NCBI GenBank assembly: GCA_037693485.1
Contig: CM075344.1
Span: 19,924,501 to 19,988,500 of the forward strand
Direction: 5' to 3'
Source: Kitagawia praeruptora
Lineage: Eukaryota > Streptophyta > Magnoliopsida > Apiales > Apiaceae
DNA length: 64,000 bases
Shown here: piece by piece, positions 34,600-45,424 of the stretch
Position numbering within the stretch: the first letter of the stretch is position 1
Layout of the letters: each line of letters starts with the position of its first letter
The notes under the pieces: generated by a model
What the model was told of the DNA's origin: nothing
Seen by the model: only the letters and a program-made list of their open reading frames with translations
Databases searched by the model: none
Position numbers and translations under genes: made by a program

Positions 34600-34985
34600 T
34601 TGCTAGTGGAAGTGTCACATTTGAGTGGAGCCACTGCCACGTGTCACGTGGGCCCCACATATGCCACTTGTCAAGGGACCCATAATCCTAGGTGGCAGCC
34701 CCCACATGACACGTGTCTTGTGGGTCCCACACCTGCCATGTGCAAGAAGGAAACAACTGCCACGTGGCAGGTGGGCCCCACATCTGCCACGTGGCAAGTG
34801 GGCCCCACAACTGCCACGTGTCAGGTGGGCCCCACACCTTTGCCACGTGTCAGGTGGTGGGTCCCACACTACCACGTGTCAGGTGGGCCACACACCTTTG
34901 CCACGTGTCAGGTGGGCCTATATCTGCAACGTGGCATGTGGGCCCATACCTGCCACGTGGCATGTGGACCCCACACCTTTTCCAC
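34600..34985. repeat. Left subterminal array of CCACGTG-GGTGGGCCC units
   Basis: About a dozen irregular units of 20-40 bp built on tgccacgtgtcaggtgggcc. CACGTG is the plant G-box. A matching array lies near the other end (41510-41810). In CACTA elements such subterminal repeats are bound by the transposase. The open frames running through them are repeat artefacts. Confidence 0.85.
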
Positions 34986-35171
34986 CCTCCAGAAATGCAC
35001 TTGCTTTTACTTAAAAAAAAATGCCAATGATGAGGTTTGATCCCCCGACCTCTAGGTTGTGAACCACTGACTTCTATTTGCACTAGACTACCGCTACACT
35101 AGCACATGTACTATGTAGATTTTCTCCATCATTAATACATAAACTATGTAGCTCAGGTTTTTTCCTTATTA

Positions 35172-35215
<44 letters not shown>

Positions 35216-35263
35216 AGTAGATTATATTATATTATTCATTGAGGAGAATAAATCGTTCCTGTG

Positions 35264-36580
35264 ATGGATCTTGATTCCCGTATGATCGGGTGATCGAAAA
35301 ATATTATTTAAAAAATCGAATCCTTAAACCTTGACGAAACCCTATTCAGCGGTTCCGGTCAATGTACTAGTTGATCATTGAATTACCCGATCAAATAATT
35401 TTTTTTCACAAAATTTTGGGAATAACATTAAATATGGTGGATCTTGATTCCCGTATGGTCGGGTGGTCGAGAAATATTTTTAAAAATATCGAATCCTTCA
35501 ACCTTGACGAAACCCTGTTTAGGGGTTTCGGTCAAAGTACTAGTTGACCGTTGAATTACCCCATCAAATAAATTTTTTTTTCCTAAAATTTTGGGAATAA
35601 CATTAAATCTAATGGATCTTGATTCCCGTATGGTCGGGTGGTAGAAAAATATTTTTAAAAAAATCGAATCCTTAAACCTTGACGAAACCCTATTTAGGGG
35701 TTCCGGTCAATGTACTAATTGACCGTTGAATTACCCGATCAAATAAATTTTTTTCCCCTAAAATTTTGGGAATAACATTAAATATGATGGATCTTGATTC
35801 CCGTATGGTCGGGTGGTCGAGAAATATTTTTAAAAAATTGAATCCTTCAACCCTGACGAAACCCTGTTTAGGGGTTTCAGTCAAAGTACTAGTTGACCGT
35901 TGAATTACCCCATCAAATAAATTTTTTTTTCCTAAAATTTTGGGAATAACATTAAATATGATGGATCTTGATTCCCGTATGGTCAGGTGGTCGAGAAATA
36001 TTTTTTAAAAAATTGAATCCTTAAACCCTGACGAAACACTATTTAGGGGTTTCGGTCAAAGTACTAGTTGACCGTTGAATTACCCCATCAAATAAATTTT
36101 TTTTTTCCCTAAAATTTTGGGAATAACATTAAATATGATGGATCTTGATTCCAGTATGGTCGGGTGGTCGAAAAATATTTTTTAAAAAATTGAATCCTTA
36201 AACCTTGACGAAACCCTGTTCAGGGGTTCCGATCAATGTACTAATTGACCATCGAATTACCCGATCAAATAAATTTTTTTTTTCTCTAAAATTTTGGGAA
36301 TAACATTAAATATGATGGATCTTGATTCCCGTATGGTCGAGTGGTCGAAAAATAGTTTTTAAAAAATTGAATCATTAAACCCTGACGAAACTCTGTTTAG
36401 GGGTTCCGGTTAAAGTACTGGTTGATCGTTGAATTACCCGATCAAATAAATTTTTTTCCCTAAAATTTTGGGAATAACAATAAAAATGATGGATTTTGAT
36501 GCCCGTATGGTTGGGTCATCAGAAAATATTTTTTAAAAAATCGAAACCTTAAATCAAATTATTTAAAAAATTATCTTAAT
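35264..36580. repeat. Tandem repeat, eight copies of about 175 bp
   Basis: Copies begin (tggatcttgattcccg) near 35265, 35438, 35613, 35788, 35962, 36139, 36316 and 36490, so the period is 173-177 bp. Conserved words include cttgacgaaaccctgtt, tactagttgaccg and aaaattttgggaataaca. The last copy is degenerate. The array contains no genes. Confidence 0.9.
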
Positions 36581-36799
36581 AATTTTGCAATAACATTAAA
36601 AAATGGATCTTAATAATTTTGTTTCTTGTTATAATTTAATTTTAAATTACAACCCAAATTTATCTTAATAATTTGATATAATTTCAAAATATTTAATTCA
36701 ATGAATGAAATTACTGTGAAAGAAGAAGTGAAAAATTGTGGGCGGCAATTTTCCCCCCAATTTCCCAAACCCACATTATTGTAAGCTAAGTCCACATTA

Positions 36800-37300
36800 T
36801 TACATTCACCCTAACACACTCAGCCGCCATCAAAGAACTCTCCACCATCGCCATAGTTTCAAAAACTCTCTATTCCATTTTCTTCTTTCTTCACCTTTCT
36901 TTTCTCTTTTCTAATTAGTTTTCGATCTAATTGATTTTAAATTTTTCAGGTGATTGATTAGGGTTTTACTCTCTCACTTCGATTAATCGATAAATATATA
37001 CAGAATTTCATTACTACGTTGGTTTTCAATTAGGGTTTTGGTCCTCCTCTCCTCACTCACTCTCTCCCTCTATCCCTCTATCCCTCCCTTTCTCTCCCAC
37101 TATCTCCCCCCCCCCCTCTCTCTCTCTGTCCTCCGTTTCTTCAAAAAATATGAACAAGTTCTAATTGAGTTCAAATTTTTAAATTGATGACTGACATTTT
37201 TACTTGAAACAGCATGTCTCTGTGTCTGCATTTTGTCATACTATGAATCTGGTTGCAGTTAATTGATGTTCTCAGAGGTTCCAAAAAAGAAAAGGTATAC
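36800..37300 (+). other. Leader-like segment ahead of the captured exons
   Basis: A CT-rich tract (37045-37130), an aattagggttttggtcc word and a possible small exon ending gaaaag|gtatac near 37295 resemble the 5' leader of a plant gene. It may come from a fourth captured gene or from one of the three recognised ones. No TATA box was placed. Confidence 0.35.
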
Positions 37301-37428
37301 CCTGTTCTTTTTTTTTTTGTTGAGTTCATTTTCTAGTAAGCGTACTTTTCTGCTTCGATTTGTGTCACTTCTTCAGAAATTAAAGCTTAGTTTGATCTTT
37401 GTGATGTCTGTTGTATCCTCAAGTTCAG

Positions 37429-37554
37429 GTTATCCGAGTTATAGTCTTCACACTAAAGAACTTGCTCAGCAAAGGTACTATTGGAGCTCAATTGGTAGAC
37501 CTTGGACTGCCGTACGTTGTTCAGAGTTTAAAAGCACAAGCACTGAGTGACGAG
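37429..37554 (+). pseudogene. Captured exon of V-type H+-ATPase subunit H
   Basis: Subunit H is the regulatory V1 subunit of the vacuolar proton pump. The 126 bp exon sits between an AG acceptor (37426-37428) and a GTGAAA donor and encodes FTLKNLLSKGTIGAQLVDLG and VVQSLKAQALSDE. Plant VHA-H has the equivalent NLLSKGTFGAQMVDLGLP and SLKAQAWSDED block near the middle of the protein. Only this exon is recognised; the next exon-like text (from 37659) does not continue VHA-H. It is open but cannot make a VHA-H protein. Confidence 0.85.
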
Positions 37555-38218
37555 GTGAAAACTTGCTCTCAAATCCATCTTATTCTGATATCTTCTATGC
37601 TTATTCTGATACTGTTCAGTTACCCTTTGTTTGGATTAATATCTTGTTGTTTTGTAGTGTGAAAAGGAGTTCCATGTTGGCTACCAATGGAGACGAATGA
37701 TGAATATTGGGGAAAGTTATAAAACCCGAGTGACATTGATTGGAGGCCTCAAAAGAACTTAAACCTCTCAGGATCCTCTTTAACAACAATAGGTCTCATT
37801 CTTATATGTACTATACCGTGCTTATAAAACCTTCCAACAATTATTACTTAAAGTTAGGGAAACAGTAATATACTTACATCGTCTTTAAATTTACGAATCT
37901 TCTCTTTTTTTGATTTGGAGATCTCATGGTTTTCAGAGCTGTTTCCACTAGTCCAAGTCTAACCAAATCCTGTACACATTAGATTAATGAACAAAGTGCA
38001 AGTATTTATGTCAAAATAACAGATATTCTTGGTAATATATTCCTCCCCCATAAATCTTAGTGTGCTATTATCTAGTTTCAGTCAATCTTTTTGTGTAAAA
38101 ACTAGTTACTGCAAATTTTGAATGGTTGCGGCAATGTATTTTAATCTCTCTTGTAAATTATCTTAAGAAGCATTCTTCTCGAGAGTGGTCTTCATTAATT
38201 TTAGTAATTTTTTTGCAG

Positions 38219-38780
38219 GTTGATAATTTTGGCACAGTCAACCTTGTTGATGCTTGCAACAAGTGCAGCGTTAAAAGATTCATCCTTGTAACTTGTAAGT
38301 TCTATTTTGGTGAATGGTGTTGCAATGGGACAGATACTGAATCCCGCTTACATTATTCTGAATGTTCTTGGACTAACGTTGATAGCAAAGCTTCAAGCAG
38401 AACAATATGTCAGAAAATCTGGTATAAACTATACTATTGTCAGACCTGGTGGTTTACGCAATGACCCCCCAAAAGGAAATATAGTCATGGAACCAGAGGT
38501 AAAGTTGTGGTGATATTTTAGTTAAGATTCAATTCTACTTATATAATATAAGATTTGTGTAGTTGTTCATGACATGTACCTATATTTATGTCTCTCATGC
38601 CCTCTCTTGGTGTAGGATACACTGTATGATGGATCTATATCCAGAGATCAAGTTGCGGAGGTTGCTGTTGAAGCTTTGCTTCAGCCAGAGTCTTCTTACA
38701 AAGTAGTAGAAATAGTTGCCCGTACTGAAGCTCCTAAGCGTTTATTTGAGGAACTCTTTGGTTCTATAAAGCAACGGTGA
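38219..38780 (+). pseudogene. Captured 3' exons of an At2g34460-like NAD(P)-binding protein
   Basis: The parent is a chloroplast atypical short-chain dehydrogenase related to Tic62. Exon 38219-38498 encodes VDNFGTVNLVDACNKCSVKR, GQILNPAYIILN, YVRKSGINYTIVRPGGLRND. Exon 38616-38780 encodes DTLYDGSISRDQVAEVAVEA and ends TEAPKRLFEELFGSIKQR, stop. Both have proper AG and GT borders. A 7 bp duplication (cttgtaa twice, 38285-38298) shifts the frame in the first exon. The N-terminal GASGxTG nucleotide-binding part is absent. This is the C-terminal half of the protein, including the true stop codon. Confidence 0.9.
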
Positions 38781-39796
38781 TTTATAGATGCTTGATCCTA
38801 GTCTTTTTGGCATGAAAAATGATAGTATATCTAATACTTTGGTGTTTGTTCTTTGCTGAGCAATTTTTGTATACACGAGTCATTATATTTTATTACTTCT
38901 GAAAGTTTAATTTTGTTGTCATGGGTTATACTCTTGTTTCATATAGTGACCAACTTTGGTGATGTTTGAGTTCCATGTTGGTGTTGGTTTGATACTCTCA
39001 ATCAACACGACTAGGTTTCTAAGAAATATAATTCATGGAAGAACAAGCAAGAATAAAAACTTACACTCTATTGCCTCTGATTCCAGTCTTTATTAGGACA
39101 GGTGTAACTGCCATTAGGTTAAGAGAATATACGAATTCATGAATTTGCTACCGCGATAGTCTTTACATCTTCAAGTATGTCTTCCGCAGAAACAAATTAT
39201 TCTCCTTAAAGTGATCCTTGGTTAAATAGCCCTCTTGCTATGTAAGGTCACACAGTTGTCTTTAAATAAGCTACGTACAGTGCATGTTTTACCAGATGAT
39301 ATTTGTTGGCATTTATTAGGTACCAAACTCTGAACAGGTGTAACACTTCTAAAGGGAGTGTTCTGCTCTCCTCCTTATTTTGTACTAAAAATGCATTAGT
39401 AATTTGTTTGACACATAGTAATTGCACATAGGATGTGTTACCTATTTCTACGATTTACTGATACTATTGGCATGGGAATATGAAGATTCCAGTACGAGTG
39501 TGTTTCTTCTTCTACGATAACATTTTCACAAAACATTAACATAGTTTGTTGAAGGGCTAGAATAGTAAGGAATAACCTCTTAAATGCAAATACATAGTCT
39601 GGAAAGAGGGGGGGATTGAAATACTTAATGTGTGAAAACGCTGACGACAAGAAAACTAAACATAGTGTATTAGTATCTAGAAGAGCGAAACAATTCACCC
39701 CTGTTCGTATCTGTCTTGTATATAAACATGTTTAATATTTATTATTACGTTTTCACCTGTACTAACATAAATTTACTTTTTTGCTTCATTTGGCAG

Positions 39797-41101
39797 GAGT
39801 CTTTCGATCCCATCGTAGCAAAATCTGGTAGAGATCTTATACCAGTTATGGTTTATGGGTAAGTTGCTTTATAATTTGATGTTATAGTTGCCAAAGATGA
39901 TTTGTCAGTATAAGTCTGAATTATCTGGTTACAATTGATATATTATACATATTGCCTTCCTTTAATGCTTTTTAGGAATTCAATAAAATGCTTGAAATAA
40001 TGCATATCTTCCCTTTTATGCATATCATCAGATAATATATATACCAGTTGCAGGTATATATTATCTGATATCTGATGATTTCATTCTACCCTGTAAACAG
40101 TTATTTTTGCTAAACTTATATAATTAATAATGATTCAGGCCTGAAGCGGTGTCTTTTGTTTGGCAAAAGCAAAAATATAATTTTATGAATTTGTGTATTC
40201 TGCATTTGGCATGAATTATACCTCCTTGCACCTGCTTATAGGAAGGTCATCTTTGGTTCCACTATGATTAAGTATGTGGACAGATTTTATTTTAAGTTGG
40301 TCTGAAAAGTTGTTTAAGCAGCCGATGAAGTGTCAGCAGCACCATAATCACCATAGTTACCTTTAAATTGTGTAAAATATCATCCATATATGAACGGGGT
40401 ATCTGGCCTATCAGGCCGTGAAGATTGGTAAACAGCTTTAATTAAAGCTCTGGTCAATTTTTATGTAACATTAAAATTGTAATAAAATATTACAAATAGG
40501 TAAACACGTAGTCCTAAACTCTGTTTCATAGTCAGAATTTCCCAGATAAAAACTTTGGTTCCCATACTTATTTACAGTGCATGTATTATTCTATTTTATA
40601 AAGTTCATGAATCTAGAATGTTTGCCAAATGTGCTATTTGTAGAGAATTACTACCCATAATATAAGGTTCTGTACCTTTGTTTTTTTGGTTCAGGTGGCA
40701 AGCACCATTCCTTTTGCTGCATTGACTGCATGGTGTGCTCTAAAAAGTACAGCTAGAATAACTAATGGGTATGACTAGAGCATCTATTATCAACTTTCTT
40801 GGCAGTGTTTTGAGACAATTAATATTTGTGCATGTTTTTTTTGTAAAATATTGAACGACATCTAAATGCAAGGTCTTATTTTTATAATCTTTTTGTTATG
40901 ACATGATTTTTTAATTTTACAAACATTGTAAGCATGGAGTTGCTAGTTCTTAATCAAAATAATACACATCATTGTAGGGGCTGCCTCTATAATCTAGTGT
41001 GGAATCTAATAGAAGCTTTTGGCTTTTGGCAGCTGGTGATGAAAGTATTGAATGGATTTTGGCAGCTGGTGTTGAACAGGCTGTTGACTATACATGTGAG
41101 G
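39797..41101 (+). pseudogene. Captured exons of an RTN4IP1-like quinone oxidoreductase
   Basis: Parent: mitochondrial zinc-type alcohol dehydrogenase/quinone reductase family protein (At3g15090-like). Three pieces appear in the correct order. 39797-39858 is SFDPIVAKSGRDLIPVMVYG, diverged. 40695-40768 is VASTIPFAALTAWCALKSTA, matching the family's IPFAALTAWRALKS. About 41033-41101 is DESIEWILAAGVEQAVDYTC, matching VLAAGAEQAVDYT. Introns are retained. The exon carrying the GGGGAVG nucleotide-binding motif was not seen between pieces two and three. The fragment cannot encode an enzyme. Confidence 0.8.
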
Positions 41102-41509
41102 TACCCACATATGAGTTTGATAACAGAAGCATGAGTAATGCACTTTTTTGGTGAAGTGGTGGATGGAGGAGATCTGTGACTCTTGGTTGATGGAGGAGAT
41201 CTGTGAGTCTTGGTTGATGGAAGATAGATTATGAATGTTTGACGATTACAGTTTGTAATGGGATTACTATATATACAAGCCGGATATTGCAAAATTTTAA
41301 ATGTTAGTGTTGTAATTGCTATAATTACTAATGTTGCAGTATTAAATTTTGTGTTACTATAACAACCAGATTTAGTGTAACTTTTGAAAAACATAGTGTT
41401 ACATTAGCCTTACTGTTATATTGCTTAAAAACAAGATTGCAGTGTTGCATTAGATAATATAGTGTTGCATTAGAGTATTATCTAGTGTTGCAATAGAGAG
41501 GGTCCCCCC

Positions 41510-41810
41510 CCCACATGCCACGTGGCAGTGGGCCTCCACATTCCACGTGTTAGGTGGGCCTCAACATGCCACGTGTCAGGTGGGCCCCCCAAATGTCACG
41601 TGGTAGGTGGGTCCTACATGCCACGTGTCAGGTGGGTCCCCACATGCCACGGGGCAGGTGGGCCACACATGTCACGTGGCAGGTGGGCCCCCACCTGCCA
41701 CGTGTTAGGTGGCCCCAACATGCCACGTGGACACCAGCCACGTATCACCCCTTGACACGTAACCATCATGACACGTGTCACGTGGGCCCCCACATGCCAC
41801 GTGTCCTCTG
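41510..41810. repeat. Right subterminal array of CCACGTG-GGTGGGCCC units
   Basis: Roughly ten units built on catgccacgtggcaggtggg, the counterpart of 34600-34985 at the other end of the CACTA element. Outside it lie words of the type agtgttgcattag and agtgttac near both ends. Confidence 0.85.
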
Positions 41811-42150
41811 TCTTTTTTTGGCTAAGCTATGGTAACACCTTTCTAGTGTTGCATTTGTTTGATTTAGTGTTACTGTATGGTCCTAAGGTAATACTTTTCT
41901 TAGTGTTACTATTGAGAACAAAAGCGTTACGTTAGATAGCAGAGGCAACATTAGCGGATGAAATGGTGAAAAAGTGTTACCTTAGGTCTATTGTAACAAA
42001 AAACGTGTCTAATGCAACAGTAGAAGTGCGTTGCGTCTGGGCATCTATGGCGTAGTGAAATCATATTTCAACCAACACTTACTCCAAAAATATTGAGAAT
42101 TTAGATAAAGTAAGTGTTTACTGCTGCAACAATCTAGATGGTGTATTCAC

Positions 42151-42810
42151 TTAGCCAGAATCTGAAGAATTCAGCATTCCAATCTCACTTACCAACCTTG
42201 TGAAGGTGGCTTCATCTAATGGCTTAGTGAATATATCAGCTAGTTGTTTATCTGTAGAGACATAATGCAACTCAATGGTTCCATTAGTTGCATGTTCTCT
42301 TATGAAATGATATCTGATGTCAATGTGCTTTGTTCTAGAATGATTGACAGGATTGGCAACTATAGAGATTGCACTTGTGTTGTCACACATGATTGGAATT
42401 CTTTCCAACACAAGTCCATAATCTCTAAGTTGATTTCTAATCCAAAGCACTTGAGCACAGCAACTTCCAGCAGCTATGTATTCAGCCTCAGCTGTAGAAG
42501 TTGACACAGATTGTTGCTTCTTGCTATACCAAGAAACTAACCTTTGTCCAAGAAACTGGCAGCTTCCTGAGGTGCTTTTCCTATCCACTCTGCATCCAGC
42601 ATAATCAGCATCAGAATAACCAACCAGATTGAACCCTGTGTCCTTAGGATACCATAATCCCAAGTTAGGAGTGCCCTTCAGATATCTAAAGATCCTTTTT
42701 ATTGCAATCAAATGTGATTCCTTTGGATTTGATTGAAACCTTGCACACAAGCATGTAGCAAACATGATGTCTGGCCTACTTGCAGTGAGGTAGAGTAGAG
42801 AACCAACCAT
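42151..42810 (-). CDS. RNase H domain of the SIRE-like Copia
   Basis: The frame includes GSLLYLTASRPDI, YSDADYAGCRVDRKSTSGSC and STAEAEYIAAG, then SRTKHIDIRYHFIREH near the end. These are the conserved Copia RNase H blocks with their acidic residues. It is in the same phase as the reverse transcriptase but is separated from it by a TAA at 42819-42817. It ends at its natural stop at 42151. Confidence 0.85.
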   Translation of the reverse strand: MVGSLLYLTASRPDIMFATCLCARFQSNPKESHLIAIKRIFRYLKGTPNLGLWYPKDTGFNLVGYSDADYAGCRVDRKSTSGSCQFLGQRLVSWYSKKQQSVSTSTAEAEYIAAGSCCAQVLWIRNQLRDYGLVLERIPIMCDNTSAISIVANPVNHSRTKHIDIRYHFIREHATNGTIELHYVSTDKQLADIFTKPLDEATFTRLVSEIGMLNSSDSG

Positions 42811-42816
42811 GCCTCC

Positions 42817-43893
42817 TTAGACTGAGATATCTACTTTCTTGCTTTTAGCATCTTCATCCAGTTTAGTGACAGTGGCCGTGGGTGTCTTGGCAGGTGAACA
42901 ATCTTCCAAGTCAAACTTCTTCAATAAATCCTTGATGTACTTGGTTTGACTGATAAAGATACCATCCTTCCTTTGACTGACTTGCAACCCTAGAAAGAAT
43001 GTCAACTCTCCCATCATACTCATCTCATATCTGCTCTGCATGAGTTTAGAGAACTTCTCACACAGCTTCTCATTTGTAGAACCAAAAATGATATCATCCA
43101 CATATATTTGGACTAGGATAATATCATCACCATGCTTCTTGTAAAACAGTGTCTTGTCCAATGTGCCTCTAGTGAATTGATTCTCAAGAAGAAATTGTGA
43201 TAAAGTATCATACCATGCTCTTGGAGCTTGCTTAAGTCCATACAGTGACTTAAGCAATCTGTAGACAAATTCTGGGAAATGTGGATCCTCAAAGCCAGGT
43301 GGTTGTTGCACATAAACCTCTTCTTCCAACTCTCCATTTAGAAATGCACTCTTGACATCCATCTGATAAACTTTAAATTTTGAATGAGCAGCAAATGCCA
43401 AGAATATTCTAATGGCTTCCAATCTAGCAACAGGGGCAAATGTCTCATCATAATCAATGCCTTCCTGTTGAGAGTATCCTTTTGCAACCAGCCTTGCTTT
43501 GTTTCTTATTATTACACCATCTTCATCCATCTTATTCTTCAGAACCCATTTTGTTCCAGCAATGGTTCTATTCTTTGGTGCAGGCACAAGTTCCCATACT
43601 TTGTTCCTTTCAAATTGATTCAGCTCCTCTTGCATGGCAATAATCCAATCTGGATCCAACAGTGCATCATCAAGTTTCTTAGGCTCAACTTGTGATAGAA
43701 AACATCCATAGAGGCACTCATTTTGAGTTGCTCTCCTAGTCCTTACTCCTGCATTAGGATCTCCAATGATTTGCTCTGCAGTGTGTGATCTATCCCATTT
43801 CCTCGAGTGTTCAGCCTGACTTCTCATTCTTGATGTTGCTTCATCATCCACATCATGGTCATCCTCATTTCCTCCCCCCTGTGAAGTTGCCAT
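42817..43893 (-). pseudogene. Reverse transcriptase domain of the SIRE-like Copia, broken at both ends
   Basis: RVT_2 domain with WVLKNKMDEDGVIIRNKARL, FAPVARLEAIRIFLAFAAH, KVYQMDVKSAFLNGELEEEV, LYGLKQAPRAWY and the catalytic YVDDIIFGST. It is out of phase with the integrase frame (overlap at 43865-43893) because of a one-base change in a run of six G. It stops early at TAA 42819-42817. Otherwise the domain is well preserved. Confidence 0.85.
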
Positions 43894-45424
43894 TACTCAC
43901 AGGTGTGTCTTGGATGCTTGTTTCTCCACTATCGATTGGCACAAATTCTTCTCTTGTATCATTAATCACTTGAGTTTGTTGAACTTGAGTTTCAACTCCA
44001 GTTTCAATCTCTTCATCAGAATCATCTAGATTATCAAACCTCAATGGATCTTTGTCTTCATCATTGGCTTTTTCTAGTCCAGGTAGTTTGCTGTCATCAA
44101 ATGTTACATCTGTGCTTTCCATAACTTTTTTTTGACTGATGACATAAACCTTGTATGCAATTCTTTCCATAGAATAGCCAAGGAAAATTCCTTCAAATGC
44201 TTTTGCATCAAACTTTCCAACATATTCAGAATTATCCTTTAGTACAAAGCATTTGCTTCCAAAAGTATGAACATACTTTAGAGTAGGCTTCTTTCCAGTC
44301 ATCAAGTTGTAAGGTGTCTTTCCAGTGTTTTTGTTGATGAGGGTCCTGTTCTGAATATAGCATGCAGTGCTCACAGCCTCAGCCCAAAAACATGTGGGCA
44401 TTTTTGCATCAAGTAACATTGTTCTAGCAGCCTCAATTAGAGTTCTATTCTTTCTCTCAACAACTCCATTTTGTTGTGGAGTCCTTGGAGCTGAGAATTG
44501 CTGAGAAATGCCATTCTCTTTGCAGAATGCTTCAAGTGTGGCATTTCTGAACTCTGTTCCATTATCACTCCTCAGTGCAATCACACTTGCATCGTTTGCC
44601 TTTGCTTCCTTGTCAACTTTCTTTATATGCTCAATAATTACTTGTGGAGCCTCATCTTTAGATGCTAGACATTCCACCCATGTATACCTTGAAAAATCAT
44701 CAACCATTACCAGGGCATACTTCTTTCTTCCAAGTGACATTATGTTGACAGGCCCAAACAAATCCATATGGATGAGTTGTAATGGTTTGGATATTGATGA
44801 CACTGTCTTTGACTTGTGGCTTGATCTTTTCATTTTTCCTTTTTGACAAGCCTCACACACTCCTTCTTGGCAGAATTCAAGTGTGGGCATGCCTCTCACT
44901 AACTCTCTTTTGACTAGAGAATTAATGGCCTTGAAGTTCAGGTGTGATAGTTTCTTGTGCCACAGCCAACAATCTTCATTTGATGCTTTTGAGTAAAAGC
45001 AACAAATTTTGTCCTTGTTTGCAGAGTCCATATTGGCTACAAACAGGCTTCCCTTCCTTACTCCAGATAGAGCAAAATCACCAGTCTTCTTGTGGGTGAT
45101 CAAACATTCATCTTTGTCAAAATTCACTTTGAATCCTCTATCAGTAAACTGACCAACACTTAACAGATTATGCTTGAGCCCCTTGACTAGTGCTACATCT
45201 TCAATGATGACATTTCCAACTTTCAGCTTGCCATATCCCAATGTGTTACCCATGCTGTCATCTCCAAAAGCAACCATTGGGCCAGCCTTTTCCTCATACT
45301 GTGATAGCAGGGCCATATCACCAGTCATATGATTTGAGCATCCACTGTCCAAAATCCACATGACTTTCTTTTCACTTTCTTTGCCCTGCAAACACAAAGG
45401 TATTACTTTTCCTTTGGTACCCAA
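43865..45424 (-). CDS. Protease and integrase of the SIRE-like Copia
   Basis: From the N-terminus: aspartic protease WILDSGCSNHMTGD (about residues 23-36), GAG-pre-integrase zinc region with LWHKKLSHLNFKAI and CEACQKGKMKR, then the integrase core with MDLFGPV, LRSDNGTEF and PQQNGVVERKNRTLIEAART (the D, D, E triad). The frame lies one base back from gag and overlaps its end by about 22 bp, so a -1 shift would be needed to make Gag-Pol. It ends by frameshift at the G run near 43880. Confidence 0.85.
   Translation of the reverse strand: MGTKGKVIPLCLQGKESEKKVMWILDSGCSNHMTGDMALLSQYEEKAGPMVAFGDDSMGNTLGYGKLKVGNVIIEDVALVKGLKHNLLSVGQFTDRGFKVNFDKDECLITHKKTGDFALSGVRKGSLFVANMDSANKDKICCFYSKASNEDCWLWHKKLSHLNFKAINSLVKRELVRGMPTLEFCQEGVCEACQKGKMKRSSHKSKTVSSISKPLQLIHMDLFGPVNIMSLGRKKYALVMVDDFSRYTWVECLASKDEAPQVIIEHIKKVDKEAKANDASVIALRSDNGTEFRNATLEAFCKENGISQQFSAPRTPQQNGVVERKNRTLIEAARTMLLDAKMPTCFWAEAVSTACYIQNRTLINKNTGKTPYNLMTGKKPTLKYVHTFGSKCFVLKDNSEYVGKFDAKAFEGIFLGYSMERIAYKVYVISQKKVMESTDVTFDDSKLPGLEKANDEDKDPLRFDNLDDSDEEIETGVETQVQQTQVINDTREEFVPIDSGETSIQDTPVSNGNFTGGRK

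Larger units (their letters stand above)
34321..42057. mobile_element. CACTA element with captured fragments of three host genes, innermost level of the nest
   Basis: Left end CACTACGCCACAGATTGGCG (34321). Right end, in reverse complement, CACTACGCCATAGATGCCCA (42057). Both are flanked by AAA (34318-34320 and 42058-42060). The 3 bp target and CACTA termini define the superfamily. Subterminal regions contain many short repeats. No transposase frame was found in 7737 bp, so the element is non-autonomous. Between the arrays lie an eight-copy 175 bp repeat, a leader-like segment, and exon fragments of V-ATPase subunit H, an At2g34460-like protein and an RTN4IP1-like oxidoreductase, all on the plus strand with introns kept. 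The captures came from genomic DNA, not mRNA. Confidence 0.9.

Noticed and set aside
34507..35040. Overlapping open frames of 77 to 177 codons on both strands
   Set aside because: They run through the G-box repeat array. Open phases in several frames at once are expected from such repeats, and the peptides are repeats themselves.
35264..36580. Regular repeats that might suggest a CRISPR-like array
   Set aside because: Units are about 175 bp direct tandem copies without unique spacers, in a plant transposon.
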